64,000 nt of DNA from Blastococcus sp. TF02A-26 (GCF_003319125.1 NZ_QOHG01000009.1:1-64000); one strand, 5' to 3'; shown: positions 35,777 through 44,009, counted from the first letter of the stretch. Notes: generated from the sequence alone by a model not told the origin. Numbers and translations: made by a program.

Positions 35777-36987
35777 ACCCGGCCGCGGAGGATGCGCCGC
35801 CAGTAGACCTGCGGCAGGCCGTAGCGGTCGAACCACCAGGTGGCACGGCGGGGCTTGACCGGGTCGACGAGCGGCACCGACGGCGTCGGCCGGCCGGCGC
35901 GGTCGACCTCGGTGAGGGTCAGGGTCCGCCGGCCCACCGTGATCGGGACGACGGTGTAGCCGTCGTAGCGCTGCAGCGGCTCCCCGTCGCGGTCGGCGGT
36001 GATGTTCGCGCTGAGGACCGCGACCTGCTTGCGCAGGGCTCCGCCGGACGGTCGCGGGGTCACGCCCGCAGCGTCGCCGATCGCCCAGATCGATTCGTGC
36101 CGGCGGGAACGCAGCGTCTCCGGATCGGTGTCGACGAGCCCGGTCGCCGGGTCGGCGAGGCCGCTGTCGGCGATCCAGGCGGGCGCTCGGTAGGAGGGGA
36201 CGGCGTGGGCGAAGACGACGTCCTCGAGCACCTGCGGTCCGGCCGGCGTGCTGACCGTCAGCGAGTGCAGGTCGGCGTCCACGCGCTCGACCCGCGACTC
36301 GCGCAGCACCTGGACGCCGTACTCGGCGAACGCCCGCTCGAGGACCTCGTCGGCGGACGGGATGCCCACCGAGGTCCGCTCGGGCAGCACCAGCCGTACG
36401 TCGATGCCGTCGAGGACGCCGGTCCGGCGCCAGTGGTCGCAGGCCAGGAACAGCGGCTTGAGCGCCGTCGGCCCGCAGGAGGCGGGCTCCGGCGGCACGG
36501 TGAAGACGACGGTGCCGCTCCGCACCGCCGAGAGGGCCGGCCAAACGCGCGGCGCGCTCCCCGGGACGTACGTGGCGGCGGCCCACCCGTCGGCGTAGGC
36601 CTCCTGCAGACCTGGGGTCGCCGCCCAGTCCTCCTCGAGGCCGGGGCAGAGCACGAGGGTGGTGTAGCGCAGGGTGCGGCCGAGCCGGGTGCGGACGGTG
36701 GAGACGGCCGGATCCACCGCGTCGACCGCGTCGCGGATCCAGGTGCAGCTCTCCGGCACGACGTCGGCCATCGGCCGTTCGAGATCGGCCATCGTCGCCT
36801 CGCCGCCGCCCACGTAGTTCAGCAGCGGCTTGTAGCGGTGCACCGGCTGCGGCGCGACCAGGGTGACGCCGGCGACGCCGTCGCGCAGCAGCTTCGCCGC
36901 CAGCGAGATGCCGGCGTTGCCTCCGCCGACGATGAGGACCTCGGCATGCTCCATGGGACCGCCGTGCCCACCCTGGATGGGTTGCAC
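35773..36987 (-). CDS. FAD-dependent pyridine nucleotide-disulfide oxidoreductase (sulfide:quinone reductase-like)
   Basis: 404 residues. EVLIVGGGNAGISLAAKLLR (FAD Rossmann), YKPLLNYVGGGEATMADLER, TLVLCPGLEEDW, ALKPLFLACDHWRRTG and SIWAIGDAAGVTPRPSGGAL (FAD ribityl motif) match SQR/NDH-2-like flavoproteins. A single Cys in PEPASCGPTALKP corresponds to one redox Cys of SQR, but the usual further catalytic Cys is not evident, so the electron donor is uncertain. GTG 36987 follows GGAGGAGGG; ATG 36954 would drop eleven residues. Confidence 0.82.
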   Translation of the reverse strand: MQPIQGGHGGPMEHAEVLIVGGGNAGISLAAKLLRDGVAGVTLVAPQPVHRYKPLLNYVGGGEATMADLERPMADVVPESCTWIRDAVDAVDPAVSTVRTRLGRTLRYTTLVLCPGLEEDWAATPGLQEAYADGWAAATYVPGSAPRVWPALSAVRSGTVVFTVPPEPASCGPTALKPLFLACDHWRRTGVLDGIDVRLVLPERTSVGIPSADEVLERAFAEYGVQVLRESRVERVDADLHSLTVSTPAGPQVLEDVVFAHAVPSYRAPAWIADSGLADPATGLVDTDPETLRSRRHESIWAIGDAAGVTPRPSGGALRKQVAVLSANITADRDGEPLQRYDGYTVVPITVGRRTLTLTEVDRAGRPTPSVPLVDPVKPRRATWWFDRYGLPQVYWRRILRGRV

Positions 36988-37030
36988 ACAACCGTCCCTC
37001 CTCCGGCCGGGAGGCTCCGCTGGCGCTGAG

Positions 37031-37094
37031 CCGAGTGATGTGCGGTCAGGGCGGGTTCTGCGACGGGAAGACGCCCTGACCGCACATCACTCGG
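37031..37094. repeat. Long inverted repeat with 23-base arms
   Basis: Perfect 23-base arms at 37031-37053 and 37072-37094 around an 18-base loop; the arm core is GTGATGTGCGGTCAGGGCG. It separates the flavoprotein start from the stop of the gene at 37104 (same strand). It probably terminates that gene; it could instead be a small repeat element. Confidence 0.75.
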
Positions 37095-37103
37095 TCTCCC
37101 GCG

Positions 37104-37610
37104 TCAGGTGGTGACGAGGCTGCGCACGCTGCCGGTCACGACGAGGGCCAGGCGGCGGGCCACCCGCAGCCCCTGGTCGGCCAGCGCGAAGGTCGTCTCG
37201 ATGGCCTCCTCCGGCCGGATCAGCACCGCCGGCACGAGGCTGCGCACGATCGTCGTCACGCCCTGCACGAGACCGGCGACGGCGTCCTCGCTGCTGTCCG
37301 CGGCCGCGGCCAGCTGACGGCGGGCCTGCTCCTGCTCCTGCTCGCGCAGCTCGGCGAGCAGGTCGCGGCGGACGGCGAGGACCAGCTGCCGCGCCCGCTC
37401 GTCGTGGGAGCCGTTGCGGGTGGACTGCAGCACCTCGGCGGCCAGGAGCTCGCGGGCCCGGTCCTCGGCCTCGTCGCGGGTGCGGCTGAGCTCCTCGAGC
37501 TCGGTGTCGGTACCCGCCGTGGCGGTGGTGGCGTCGGTGCGCGGGGCGTCCGCGTCGGTGCGGGCGGCGTCCGCGGGCGTGGTCGGGGACTTCGGCTTCG
37601 GCGTGGTCAT
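37104..37610 (-). CDS. Helical hypothetical protein (phasin-like character)
   Basis: 168 residues. Disordered Thr/Ala/Asp/Pro-rich N-terminus (1-35), charged coiled coil (36-100; DEAEDRARELLAAEVLQ, LLAELREQEQEQARRQ), and a C-terminal amphipathic helical part (AVAGLVQGVTTIVRSLVPAV, TTFALADQGLRVARRLALVV). The pattern recalls phasins and lipid- or granule-associated proteins, but no family is certain. ATG 37610 has GGAGGA upstream. No obvious operon partners. Confidence 0.72.
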   Translation of the reverse strand: MTTPKPKSPTTPADAARTDADAPRTDATTATAGTDTELEELSRTRDEAEDRARELLAAEVLQSTRNGSHDERARQLVLAVRRDLLAELREQEQEQARRQLAAAADSSEDAVAGLVQGVTTIVRSLVPAVLIRPEEAIETTFALADQGLRVARRLALVVTGSVRSLVTT

Positions 37611-37726
37611 GGCTTCCTCCAGCATCGGGTCCGTCCGGGCACCCCGAGCCTCCGGCCGCCGGATGACACCCGGGAGAGGACCGGGCGCACGGCAGGCGAG
37701 CGAGCTCCCAACAACAGGCGTGGGCC

Positions 37727-38596
37727 TCACCGCCGGAGGTCGGCCACCACGTCGAGCCGGCCGAGCTTGTGCGGGTTGCGCATCGCGTACATGCGGGAGA
37801 TCAGCCCGTCGGCGACGACGAATGTCACGGCGGTGTCGAACTCGCCGCCGGCGTCGATGCGCACGGCCACCGCGCCGTTGACCAGTGGCGTGGTGATCGG
37901 CACGCCGGGTGCCAGCCGTGCGAAGTGCGACAGCGCCGCAGCGACCTTCCGCCGTCCGGCCACCGGGCGCAGGGCGGCGGGCGCCAGCCCTCCGCCGTCG
38001 GCGACGACGACCACGTCGGGGGCGAGGACGTCCATCAGGCCCTGGAGGTCCCCGGCGGTGAGCGCGACGAGGAAGCGGTCCACCACCCGCTGCTGCTCGG
38101 CCCGGCTCACCACCATCCGCGGACGGCGTGCGGCGACGTGCTCCCGCGCCCGGTGCGCGATCTGCCGGACCGCGGCGCCGGACTTGCCGACCGCCTCGGC
38201 GATCTCCGGATAGGGCACGTCGAACACCTCGTGCAGCACGAGGACCGCGCGCTCGGTCGGGCCGAGCGTCTCGAGGACGGTGAGCATCGCGATCGACACG
38301 CTCTCGGCCAGCTCGACGTCGTCGGCGACGTCCGGACCGGTCAGCAGCGGTTCGGGGAGCCACTCGCCGACGTAGTCCTCCCGGCGGCGGGCGAGGGTGC
38401 GCAGCCGGTTGAGCGCCTGGCGGGTGACGATCCGCACCAGGTAGGCCCGCGGCTCGCGCACCGCCGTCCGGTCGACCTCCGCCCACCGCAGCCAGGTCTC
38501 CTGGACGACGTCGTCGGCGTCGGCAGCCGAGCCGAGCATCTCGTAGGCGACGGTGAACAGCAGGCCACGGTGGGCGGTGAAGGGGTCGTCGCTCAT
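37727..38596 (-). CDS. ECF41 sigma factor with SnoaL-like C-terminal domain (SigJ type)
   Basis: 289 residues. Sigma2 (5-70; FTVAYEMLGSAADADDVVQE), linker with the ECF41 hallmark WLPEP at 79-83, sigma4 (about 105-160; LGPTERAVLVLHEVFDVPYP), then a SnoaL-like domain (170-289) with VADGGG and the NPHKL motif (274-278; NPDKL in the consensus). The C-terminal domain regulates activity in place of an anti-sigma factor. Its start overlaps the upstream decarboxylase-like gene (ATGA), and an NmrA protein is encoded divergently, the standard COE (carboxymuconolactone decarboxylase / oxidoreductase / epimerase) context. Confidence 0.94.
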   Translation of the reverse strand: MSDDPFTAHRGLLFTVAYEMLGSAADADDVVQETWLRWAEVDRTAVREPRAYLVRIVTRQALNRLRTLARRREDYVGEWLPEPLLTGPDVADDVELAESVSIAMLTVLETLGPTERAVLVLHEVFDVPYPEIAEAVGKSGAAVRQIAHRAREHVAARRPRMVVSRAEQQRVVDRFLVALTAGDLQGLMDVLAPDVVVVADGGGLAPAALRPVAGRRKVAAALSHFARLAPGVPITTPLVNGAVAVRIDAGGEFDTAVTFVVADGLISRMYAMRNPHKLGRLDVVADLRR

Positions 38597-39186
38597 GCCG
38601 ACGCCACGCCGTCCGCCGACGGGGACGCGAGCGGCGGCAGGCCGCAGGACGCCGAGAACTCCTGCGAGCGGATGCCGAGGGCGACGTTGCCGCGGGCCGT
38701 CATGTTCATCATGCCGATCCTGGCGGTCAGCTCGACCAGTGCCGGAGCGCCGAGGTTCGCGAGCAGTGCGGCCGACAGTTCGTCGGTCACGGCCGGCGGG
38801 GTCTGGCTCATCGCCTCGGCGTACTCCATCACGCGGCGCTCCAGCGGCGTGAAGACGTCGGACTCGCGCCAGCGCGGCACCTCGCGCGCATTGGCCGCGT
38901 CGAGGCCGCGGTTCGACGTCATGAAGTAGTGCAGGTCCAGGCAGAAGCCGCAGCCGACCGCGCCGGCGGCGGCCATGGCCGCGAACGAGGCGAGGTTCGG
39001 GTCGAGCCGGTTCCACGAGTCGACCTTGCGACCGAACGACATCGAGTCCTTGAGGACCGCCGGGTAGTGCCACATGACCCCGGCGCCTTCGGGCACCTGG
39101 CCGAACATCCGGCGGCTGATCGCCTTCAGCAGGGTGCCGAACACCCCGGTGATCTCGATGGCGGGGATGCGGGGGCTGCTCGTCAT
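38593..39186 (-). CDS. Carboxymuconolactone decarboxylase-family (AhpD-like) protein
   Basis: 197 residues. The CGFCLDLHYF motif (Cys79, Cys82, His86; C-x2-C-x3-H) is that of AhpD/CMD thiol proteins, so redox activity is expected. ATG 39186 has GGAGGA five bases upstream. It is the first gene of the ECF41 operon and a likely target of that sigma factor; the promoter-like TGTCAC-N17-TGTC lies about 35-60 bases upstream. Confidence 0.9.
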   Translation of the reverse strand: MTSSPRIPAIEITGVFGTLLKAISRRMFGQVPEGAGVMWHYPAVLKDSMSFGRKVDSWNRLDPNLASFAAMAAAGAVGCGFCLDLHYFMTSNRGLDAANAREVPRWRESDVFTPLERRVMEYAEAMSQTPPAVTDELSAALLANLGAPALVELTARIGMMNMTARGNVALGIRSQEFSASCGLPPLASPSADGVASA

Positions 39187-39219
39187 GTCTCCTCCAGGTG
39201 CGTGCTGGGTCGACATGGA

Positions 39220-39246
39220 GACACCGCCCGCGGCCCGGACGTGACA
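39220..39246 (-). promoter_or_regulatory. Putative ECF41-type promoter of the CMD-sigma operon
   Basis: On the minus strand TGTCAC (39246-39241), 17 bases, TGTC (39223-39220). Known ECF41 promoters have TGTCACA at -35 and CGTC at -10 with similar spacing; the -10 differs in one base. It lies 34 bases from the start of the first gene. Confidence 0.55.
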
Positions 39247-39298
39247 CCGCTCGCCGCTCCGGGCGTGAACGCGGTCGGGAGCTGACCGCGATCGTGCC

Positions 39299-39304
39299 TA
39301 GCGT
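39299..39304 (+). promoter_or_regulatory. -10 element of a leaderless promoter (NmrA gene)
   Basis: TAGCGT followed by CGGGGTC and the ATG at 39312. No ribosome site is present. The hexamer overlaps a CGTC, so an ECF-type -10 is also possible. Confidence 0.45.
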
Positions 39305-39311
39305 CGGGGTC

Positions 39312-40142
39312 ATGAGCGATCAGCTGACCGTCGTCCTCGGGGGCACCGGGCGGACCGGCCGGCGCGTCGTCGAGGCGTTGCAGCGGGACGGGCACCCCGT
39401 CCGGGCGGCCTCGCGCGGCGGCTCCGGGCCGGGCACGGTGCGCTTCGACTGGACCGACGACGACACGTGGGAGGCGGCGCTGACCGGCGCGACCCGCCTC
39501 TACCTGATGGCGCCGGACGGGACCCCGGTCGACCCAGGGTTCGTCGCGCGGGCGGTGGAGTCCGGCGTGCGGCGGATCGTGCTGCTCTCGAGCGGCGCGG
39601 TCGAGGAGATGGGAGACCAGCGGCTCCTCGACGCCGAACGGCTGGTCCAGGACTGCGGCGCGGAGTGGACGGTCCTGCGGCCCAGCTGGTTCGACCAGAA
39701 CTTCGACGAGGGGTTCTTCCGGCCCGGTGTCATGGCCGGCGAGGTCGTGATGCCGGTCGGTGACCTGCGGCAGGCCTTCGTCGACGCCGGGGCCGTCGCG
39801 GCGGTCGCCGCGGCGGCCCTCACCCGGGACGGTCACGCCGGGCAGGTGTACGAGGTGCGCGGTCCCGAGGCCCTGACCTTCGACGAGGCGGTCGCCACGA
39901 TCGCGCGGGTCAGCGGGCGTCGGGTGCGCTTCGTCGGGGACCCCGGTGCCTACCGCGACGCGCTGACGGCGGCCGGCCAGCCCGGAGAGGTCACCGAGGC
40001 CGAGCTGGCGGCCTTCGCCGCGTTGCGCGCACGAGGGGACGACGAGCCCGACGACGTCGTCGAGCGGCTGACCGGCCGTCCGCCGACCACCTTCCCCGAC
40101 TACGCCGCCGCGGCGGCCGCCCGGGGAGCCTGGCGGGACTGA
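39312..40142 (+). CDS. NmrA/NAD(P)-binding atypical SDR
   Basis: 276 residues. VVLGGTGRTGRRVVEALQRD is the glycine-rich NAD(P) motif (GxxGxxG), followed by RIVLLSSGAVEE and VLRPSWFDQNFDEGFFRPGV, as in NmrA-like and QOR2-type proteins; the typical SDR Tyr-x3-Lys pair is absent. It is the epimerase/oxidoreductase member of the ECF41 COE set, divergent from the sigma operon, and a plausible member of that regulon. Leaderless ATG start at 39312. Confidence 0.88.
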   Translation: MSDQLTVVLGGTGRTGRRVVEALQRDGHPVRAASRGGSGPGTVRFDWTDDDTWEAALTGATRLYLMAPDGTPVDPGFVARAVESGVRRIVLLSSGAVEEMGDQRLLDAERLVQDCGAEWTVLRPSWFDQNFDEGFFRPGVMAGEVVMPVGDLRQAFVDAGAVAAVAAAALTRDGHAGQVYEVRGPEALTFDEAVATIARVSGRRVRFVGDPGAYRDALTAAGQPGEVTEAELAAFAALRARGDDEPDDVVERLTGRPPTTFPDYAAAAAARGAWRD

Positions 40143-40200
40143 CGCCGTCACGTCTTGCGGAGATCGTGCGGAACGGCTGCGGGGACCCTGCGGGACGACG

Positions 40201-40270
40201 GGCAGAGTCCTTCCTGTCACCGGGTCACGGGGGGACCGGAGACACACACGGGGGATGTACGCAGGAGCCC
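40201..40270 (+). promoter_or_regulatory. Candidate structured leader resembling a c-di-AMP (ydaO-yuaA) riboswitch
   Basis: In order: GAGTCCTTCCTGTCACC, then CACGGGGGGACCGG, a short pairing loop, then GGGGGATGTACGCAGGAGCC. This order and spacing resemble the conserved GGGGGACCC ... GGGTGAATC ... GCAGGR blocks of actinobacterial c-di-AMP riboswitches, with deviations. The 3' block is also the left arm of an 18-base terminator stem, the expected arrangement for a termination switch. The usual cell-wall hydrolase target is absent: the next plus-strand gene is an SDR with its own promoter-like element. A covariance-model search was not possible. Confidence 0.45.
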
Positions 40271-40312
40271 CGCTCACCACCTCGGGGGAGGGTCGGTGAG
40301 CGGGGCTCCTGC
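40261..40312 (+). terminator. Strong intrinsic terminator-like stem-loop
   Basis: Perfect 18-base arms GCAGGAGCCCCGCTCACC (40261-40278) and complement (40295-40312), 16-base loop. It lies 118 bases after the NmrA stop, inside a 400-base region without a gene (40143-40542). The rest of that region (40313-40480) shows nothing further. Confidence 0.7.
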
Positions 40313-40542
40313 ACGTCCCGCCCCCGATCGCCGTCCCCGATCGCCGTCCGCGGTCCCGTCGCACCTCCGGCGGATCACCTGGCACATCCGCGTGTCGCGA
40401 GCCCCGTGCACCGCCCGGCCGAGTTCCCGGGAGCCGGCGAGGTGCTCGGACGGTGGATCACCCTGCCGCGGGGTGACCGCGGCCACTTACAGTCCCCGGC
40501 GCGACGCGTCGGTGGCACGCGTCCCGGAGAGCGGAGAGACCG

Positions 40543-41313
40543 TTGGACCTCACTGGAGCATCAGCACTCGTCGTCGGCGGTGCCGGCGGGTTCGGCGAGC
40601 AGACCGTGCGCAAGTACGCGGCCGAGGGCCTCAAGGTCGTCATCGCCGACGTCGCGGAGGAGAAGGCCAACGCGATCGCGGCCGAGCTCGGCGAGAACGT
40701 GGTCTTCGTGCACACCGACGTCACCAGCGACGAGTCGGTGGACGCCGCCATCGCCAAGGCGCAGTCCTTGGGCACCCTCCGGGTCACCGTCATCGTCAAC
40801 GGCGGCCCCGGCGGAGGTGCGGCCCAGCGGATCGTCTCCCGCGACGGCAAGCCGATGCCGATGGAGGCCTTCCTCCAGACGACCGAGTACTACTACACGG
40901 CCACCTACCGGGTGCTCTCCCGCGCGGCCGCCTCGATGCAGAGCAACGAGCCGCTCGAGGACAACCAGCGCGGCGTCGTGATCCTGACCGCCAGCATCGC
41001 CGGCTTCGAGGCCGCACCCGGCCAGACCAGCTACGCCATGGCCAAGGGCGGCGTCATCGCCCTGACCCTGGCCGCGGCCCGCGACCTGGCCCCGGCCGGC
41101 ATCCGCGTCATGGGCATCGCGCCCGGCACCTTCCTCACCCCGGCCTTCCCGGACCCGGTCAAGGCCGACGAGACCTTCGGCAAGATGGTGCTCAACCCCA
41201 AGCGCATGGGCCGCCCCGCGGAGTACGCGAAGCTCGCCTACCAGATCGCCGAGAACGACTACCTCAACGGCTACGTCATCCGGCTCGACGGCGGCCTGCG
41301 CTTCGGCGCCTGA
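40543..41313 (+). CDS. Short-chain dehydrogenase/reductase (3-hydroxyacyl-CoA dehydrogenase type 2-like)
   Basis: 256 residues. The cofactor motif VVGGAGGFGEQTVRKYAAEG, NG-type IVNGGPGGGAAQRI, catalytic Ser and Tyr-x3-Lys in LTASIAGFEAAPGQTSYAMA followed by KGG, and the ending DYLNGYVIRLDGGLRFGA fit classical SDRs related to HSD17B10. It probably oxidises hydroxyacyl-CoA or alcohol substrates with NAD. It starts with TTG at 40543, six bases after GGAGA; TACAGT at 40488-40493 is a likely -10. A single gene ended by a strong hairpin. Confidence 0.88.
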   Translation: MDLTGASALVVGGAGGFGEQTVRKYAAEGLKVVIADVAEEKANAIAAELGENVVFVHTDVTSDESVDAAIAKAQSLGTLRVTVIVNGGPGGGAAQRIVSRDGKPMPMEAFLQTTEYYYTATYRVLSRAAASMQSNEPLEDNQRGVVILTASIAGFEAAPGQTSYAMAKGGVIALTLAAARDLAPAGIRVMGIAPGTFLTPAFPDPVKADETFGKMVLNPKRMGRPAEYAKLAYQIAENDYLNGYVIRLDGGLRFGA

Positions 41314-41320
41314 CCCCGCT

Positions 41321-41350
41321 ACCCGGGGGGCGCCGGTGCGCCCCCCGGGT
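41321..41350. terminator. Bidirectional terminator between SDR and TetR genes
   Basis: Thirteen-base stem ACCCGGGGGGCGC / GCGCCCCCCGGGT with a CGGT loop, starting 8 bases after the SDR stop and touching the convergent TetR stop codon. Confidence 0.8.
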
Positions 41351-42006
41351 CACTCCGGCCGGCTCGGCCGGTCGAGGCCGGCGGCGAGGGCGCCGAGCGT
41401 CCGCTCGAGCTCTCCGCGGAGGCCGTCGAGCGAGGGGACGGCGCCCGCGCCGGCCGACTCCAGCCACCGGTCCAACGTGACCCGCAGCGCCGCCAGCGCG
41501 GCCGCCGCGCACAGCCGCGGGTAGCCCTCGTCCTGCCCCGGCCCCACGCGGTCGGCGATCGCCTCGGCGAGGACCGTCTCCTGCGCGGCGAGGGCGGCCA
41601 GCAGCTGGGGGACCAGCGACCGCTCCCCGCGGATGACCACCAGCGCCGCGAGGTGGTCGCGGTCGTCGGCCATCGCCTGGTCCAGCACGACCAGCGCGGC
41701 CTCGTGCAGTGCCCGCAGCACCGACTCGCTCCCCGGCCGGTCGCGGAACCCGGCGACGAAGGCGCGGAAGTCGCCCGCGGCTCCGGCGACGACGGCCTCC
41801 TCCTTGCTGGAGAAGTAGTTGAAGAACGTCCGCAGGGCGATGTCGGCCTCGGCGGCGATCTGCTCCAGCGTCACGCGCTCCACGCCGTCGCGCAGGGCCA
41901 GCCGCATCGCCGCGTCGCGGATGGCGGCCCGGGTCGCCGTCTTCTTGCGCTCCCGGCGCCCGGTGCCTGCGTCGCTCTCCACGGCGACCTGTGTACCAAC
42001 CGCCAC
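41350..42006 (-). CDS. TetR-family regulator
   Basis: 218 residues. HTH at about 20-68 (KKTATRAAIRDAAMRLALRD, TLEQIAAEADIALRTFFNYF), followed by a helical effector domain of the MftR-like type (FRAFVAGFRDRPGSESVLRA). It is the distal gene of the P450 - SDR remnant - TetR cluster and is the best candidate to bind the TGCACG repeats at 44010-44042. GTG 42006 is one base from the stop of the broken SDR; a later GTG (VAVESDAG) is possible. Confidence 0.85.
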   Translation of the reverse strand: MAVGTQVAVESDAGTGRRERKKTATRAAIRDAAMRLALRDGVERVTLEQIAAEADIALRTFFNYFSSKEEAVVAGAAGDFRAFVAGFRDRPGSESVLRALHEAALVVLDQAMADDRDHLAALVVIRGERSLVPQLLAALAAQETVLAEAIADRVGPGQDEGYPRLCAAAALAALRVTLDRWLESAGAGAVPSLDGLRGELERTLGALAAGLDRPSRPE

Positions 42007-42007
42007 G

Positions 42008-42642
42008 TCAGCTCCCCGGGTGCAGGCCGCCGTTGGCCCCGAGCACCCGGCCGCTGACGAAGCCGGCCTCCCCGGAGCACAGGTAGGCGCAGGCGGCCAC
42101 GATCTCCTCGGCGGTGTCCCCGGCCCTCTGGGCCTGACGTGACATCGGGGTGTCGATGGGTCCGGGCGCGATGGAGTTCGCGGTGATGCCGGACCGGGCG
42201 TACTCCCACGACAGCGCCTTGGTCAGCGCGATCACCCCGCCCTTGGCCGCGCTGTGGTGCGCCTGCCGCGGGCTGCCGTTCTGGCCGGCCAGCGAGGAGA
42301 CGGTGACGATCCGGTCCCACCGCGCGGCGACCATGTCGGGCAGTGCCGCCTGGACGCAGGGAGAGGACCCCGTCCTCCTCACGCCTCGCTCCGCTCGCCG
42401 CGAGCCTCGGGACGGGGCCGGGCGGGCGCGTAGCCGGCGATGGCGACCACGATGCCCACCGCCTGCGCCCCCGTGGCACGCAGGTCGGTGGCCACGGAGT
42501 CGGCGGCCACGGAGTCGGCGGCCGCGCCGTCGAGGTCGAACAGGGCGACGCGGTGCCCGCGGGCGGCGAGGTCCCGGGCGATGCCCAGCCCCATCCCGGA
42601 CGCCGCCCCGGTGACGACGGCGACGCGACCGCCGTCGCTCAT
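42008..42642 (-). pseudogene. Broken short-chain dehydrogenase with internal loss
   Basis: The N-terminal part from ATG 42642 is intact (RVAVVTGAASGMGLGIARDL, HRVALFDLDG) to about residue 60. The C-terminal part is intact in another frame from about 42370 (VQAALPDMVAARWDRIVTVS, SAAKGGVIALTKALSWEYA, ending at 42008). About 50-60 residues between them, including the NNAG motif, are missing and replaced by about 80 bases of unrelated sequence with a stop (reading GERSEA then TGA). A 15-base tandem duplication (GTGGCCACGGAGTCG) lies near the break. The start overlaps the P450 stop (ATGA), so the gene was part of the P450 operon. Confidence 0.8.
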
Positions 42643-43952
42643 GCCCAGGTGACCGGCAGCGAGTGCAGCCCGAAGATGAGCATCTCGTTCTTCACCGGGA
42701 CCTCCTCGAAGGGCACGGCCAGGCGGAGGTCGGGCAACCGCGTGAACAGCTCCTCCAGCCCGATGCGCATCTCGATCCGCGCGAGCTGCTGGCCGAGGCA
42801 CTGGTGCACGCCGTGCCCGAACGCCAGGTGCGAGCTGCGCGGCCGGGTCACGTCGAACCGGTCGGGATCGGGGAAGTGCACCGGGTCGCGGTTGACCTCC
42901 GGGGTCGAGAGCATCACGGTCGCACCGGCCGGGATGTCGACGCCGCCGAGGGTGAGGTCCTCGGTGGCGATCCGGGTGACACCGAGCTGCACGATGCTCA
43001 TGTAGCGCAGCAGCTCCTCGACGGCGTTGTCGAACAGCGACGGGTCCGCCCGCAGCGCGGCCAGCTGCTCGCGGTCGTTCAGCAGCGCCAGCGCGCCGAG
43101 GCTGAGCATGTTGGCCGTCGTCTCGTGGCCGGCACCGAGCAGCACCAGGGACATGTCGATCAGCTGCGCGTCGGTGAGCTCGGGGTCGGTGGCACGGACC
43201 AGCCCGGAGAGGATGTCGTCGCCGGGGTTCTCCCGCTTGCTGGCCACCAGCTGCGCGATGAACCCGTACAGCGCCCCGCCGGCGACCGCCTTCTCCTCCT
43301 CGCTGGCCTCGACGTTCGTGCCGACCGAGGTGTTGTGCTGGAACTCCTCGCGGTCCTTCGGGTCGACGCCGAGCAGCTCCGAGATCATCAGCGACGGGAT
43401 GGGCAGGCAGTAGGACGGCACGAGATCGGCCTCGGTCCCGGCCGACTGCATGTCCTCGATCGCGTCGACGGCGATCTCGCGCAGCCGCGACTCCAGAGCC
43501 TGCATCCGCCGCACGGTGAACTGGCCGGTGAGCAACCGCCGCAGCCGGGTGTGCTCGGGCGGGTCCATGAACACGAAGTAGCCGTCGCCACGGGGCTGGG
43601 CGTCCTCCGGGGAGACGACGGGGCACCGCCCGCCCGTCGCGGCCTCGCCCATCGCCGCGATCTCCTCCGGCTGGAAGGAGGTCGCCTCGCGGTTGCGGAA
43701 CTTGTCGGCGCTGAAGCGCGGGTCGGCGAGCACGGTGCGGCCCTCGTCGAACCCGGTGACGAGGTAGGCGGTGGCCCCGTTGAGCAGCTCGAACGGCTGG
43801 ACGGCGCCCCGGCCCCGGCGCGCGAGCATCCCCGGGGGCGGGTCGAACGGGCAGCCCGGCGGGTGCTCGACGAACTCCGGCGCGATGGGCCGGCGGATCG
43901 TGACGGCGACCGGGTTGGTCGTCTCCTCGGTCTGCGCGCTGTCGGTGCTCAT
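42639..43952 (-). CDS. Cytochrome P450
   Basis: 437 residues. I-helix oxygen-binding motif LLGAGHETTANML, ExxR in VEELLRYM, and the heme-binding FGHGVHQCLGQQLARIEMRI with the Cys ligand. The length and N-terminal half match soluble class I bacterial P450s such as CYP105/CYP107, which need a ferredoxin; one is encoded divergently at 44061. The substrate is unknown. GAGGA lies about ten bases before ATG 43952. Probably regulated through the inverted repeats just upstream. Confidence 0.95.
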   Translation of the reverse strand: MSTDSAQTEETTNPVAVTIRRPIAPEFVEHPPGCPFDPPPGMLARRGRGAVQPFELLNGATAYLVTGFDEGRTVLADPRFSADKFRNREATSFQPEEIAAMGEAATGGRCPVVSPEDAQPRGDGYFVFMDPPEHTRLRRLLTGQFTVRRMQALESRLREIAVDAIEDMQSAGTEADLVPSYCLPIPSLMISELLGVDPKDREEFQHNTSVGTNVEASEEEKAVAGGALYGFIAQLVASKRENPGDDILSGLVRATDPELTDAQLIDMSLVLLGAGHETTANMLSLGALALLNDREQLAALRADPSLFDNAVEELLRYMSIVQLGVTRIATEDLTLGGVDIPAGATVMLSTPEVNRDPVHFPDPDRFDVTRPRSSHLAFGHGVHQCLGQQLARIEMRIGLEELFTRLPDLRLAVPFEEVPVKNEMLIFGLHSLPVTWA

Positions 43953-44009
43953 CGCTGCGTCGTCCTCTCCTGCCGGCCGTTCCGGGTCGGGGAGGACGCT
44001 AGTGTGGGA

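Noticed and set aside
35800-36980. True sulfide:quinone oxidoreductase
   Set aside because: Only one of the redox cysteines is apparent, so sulfide oxidation is not supported; annotated as SQR-like only.
40313-40540. Plus-strand frame starting GTG at 40296 and running into the SDR gene
   Set aside because: It reads the SDR in a different frame with an Arg/Ser-rich product; the SDR has its own TTG start with a ribosome site.
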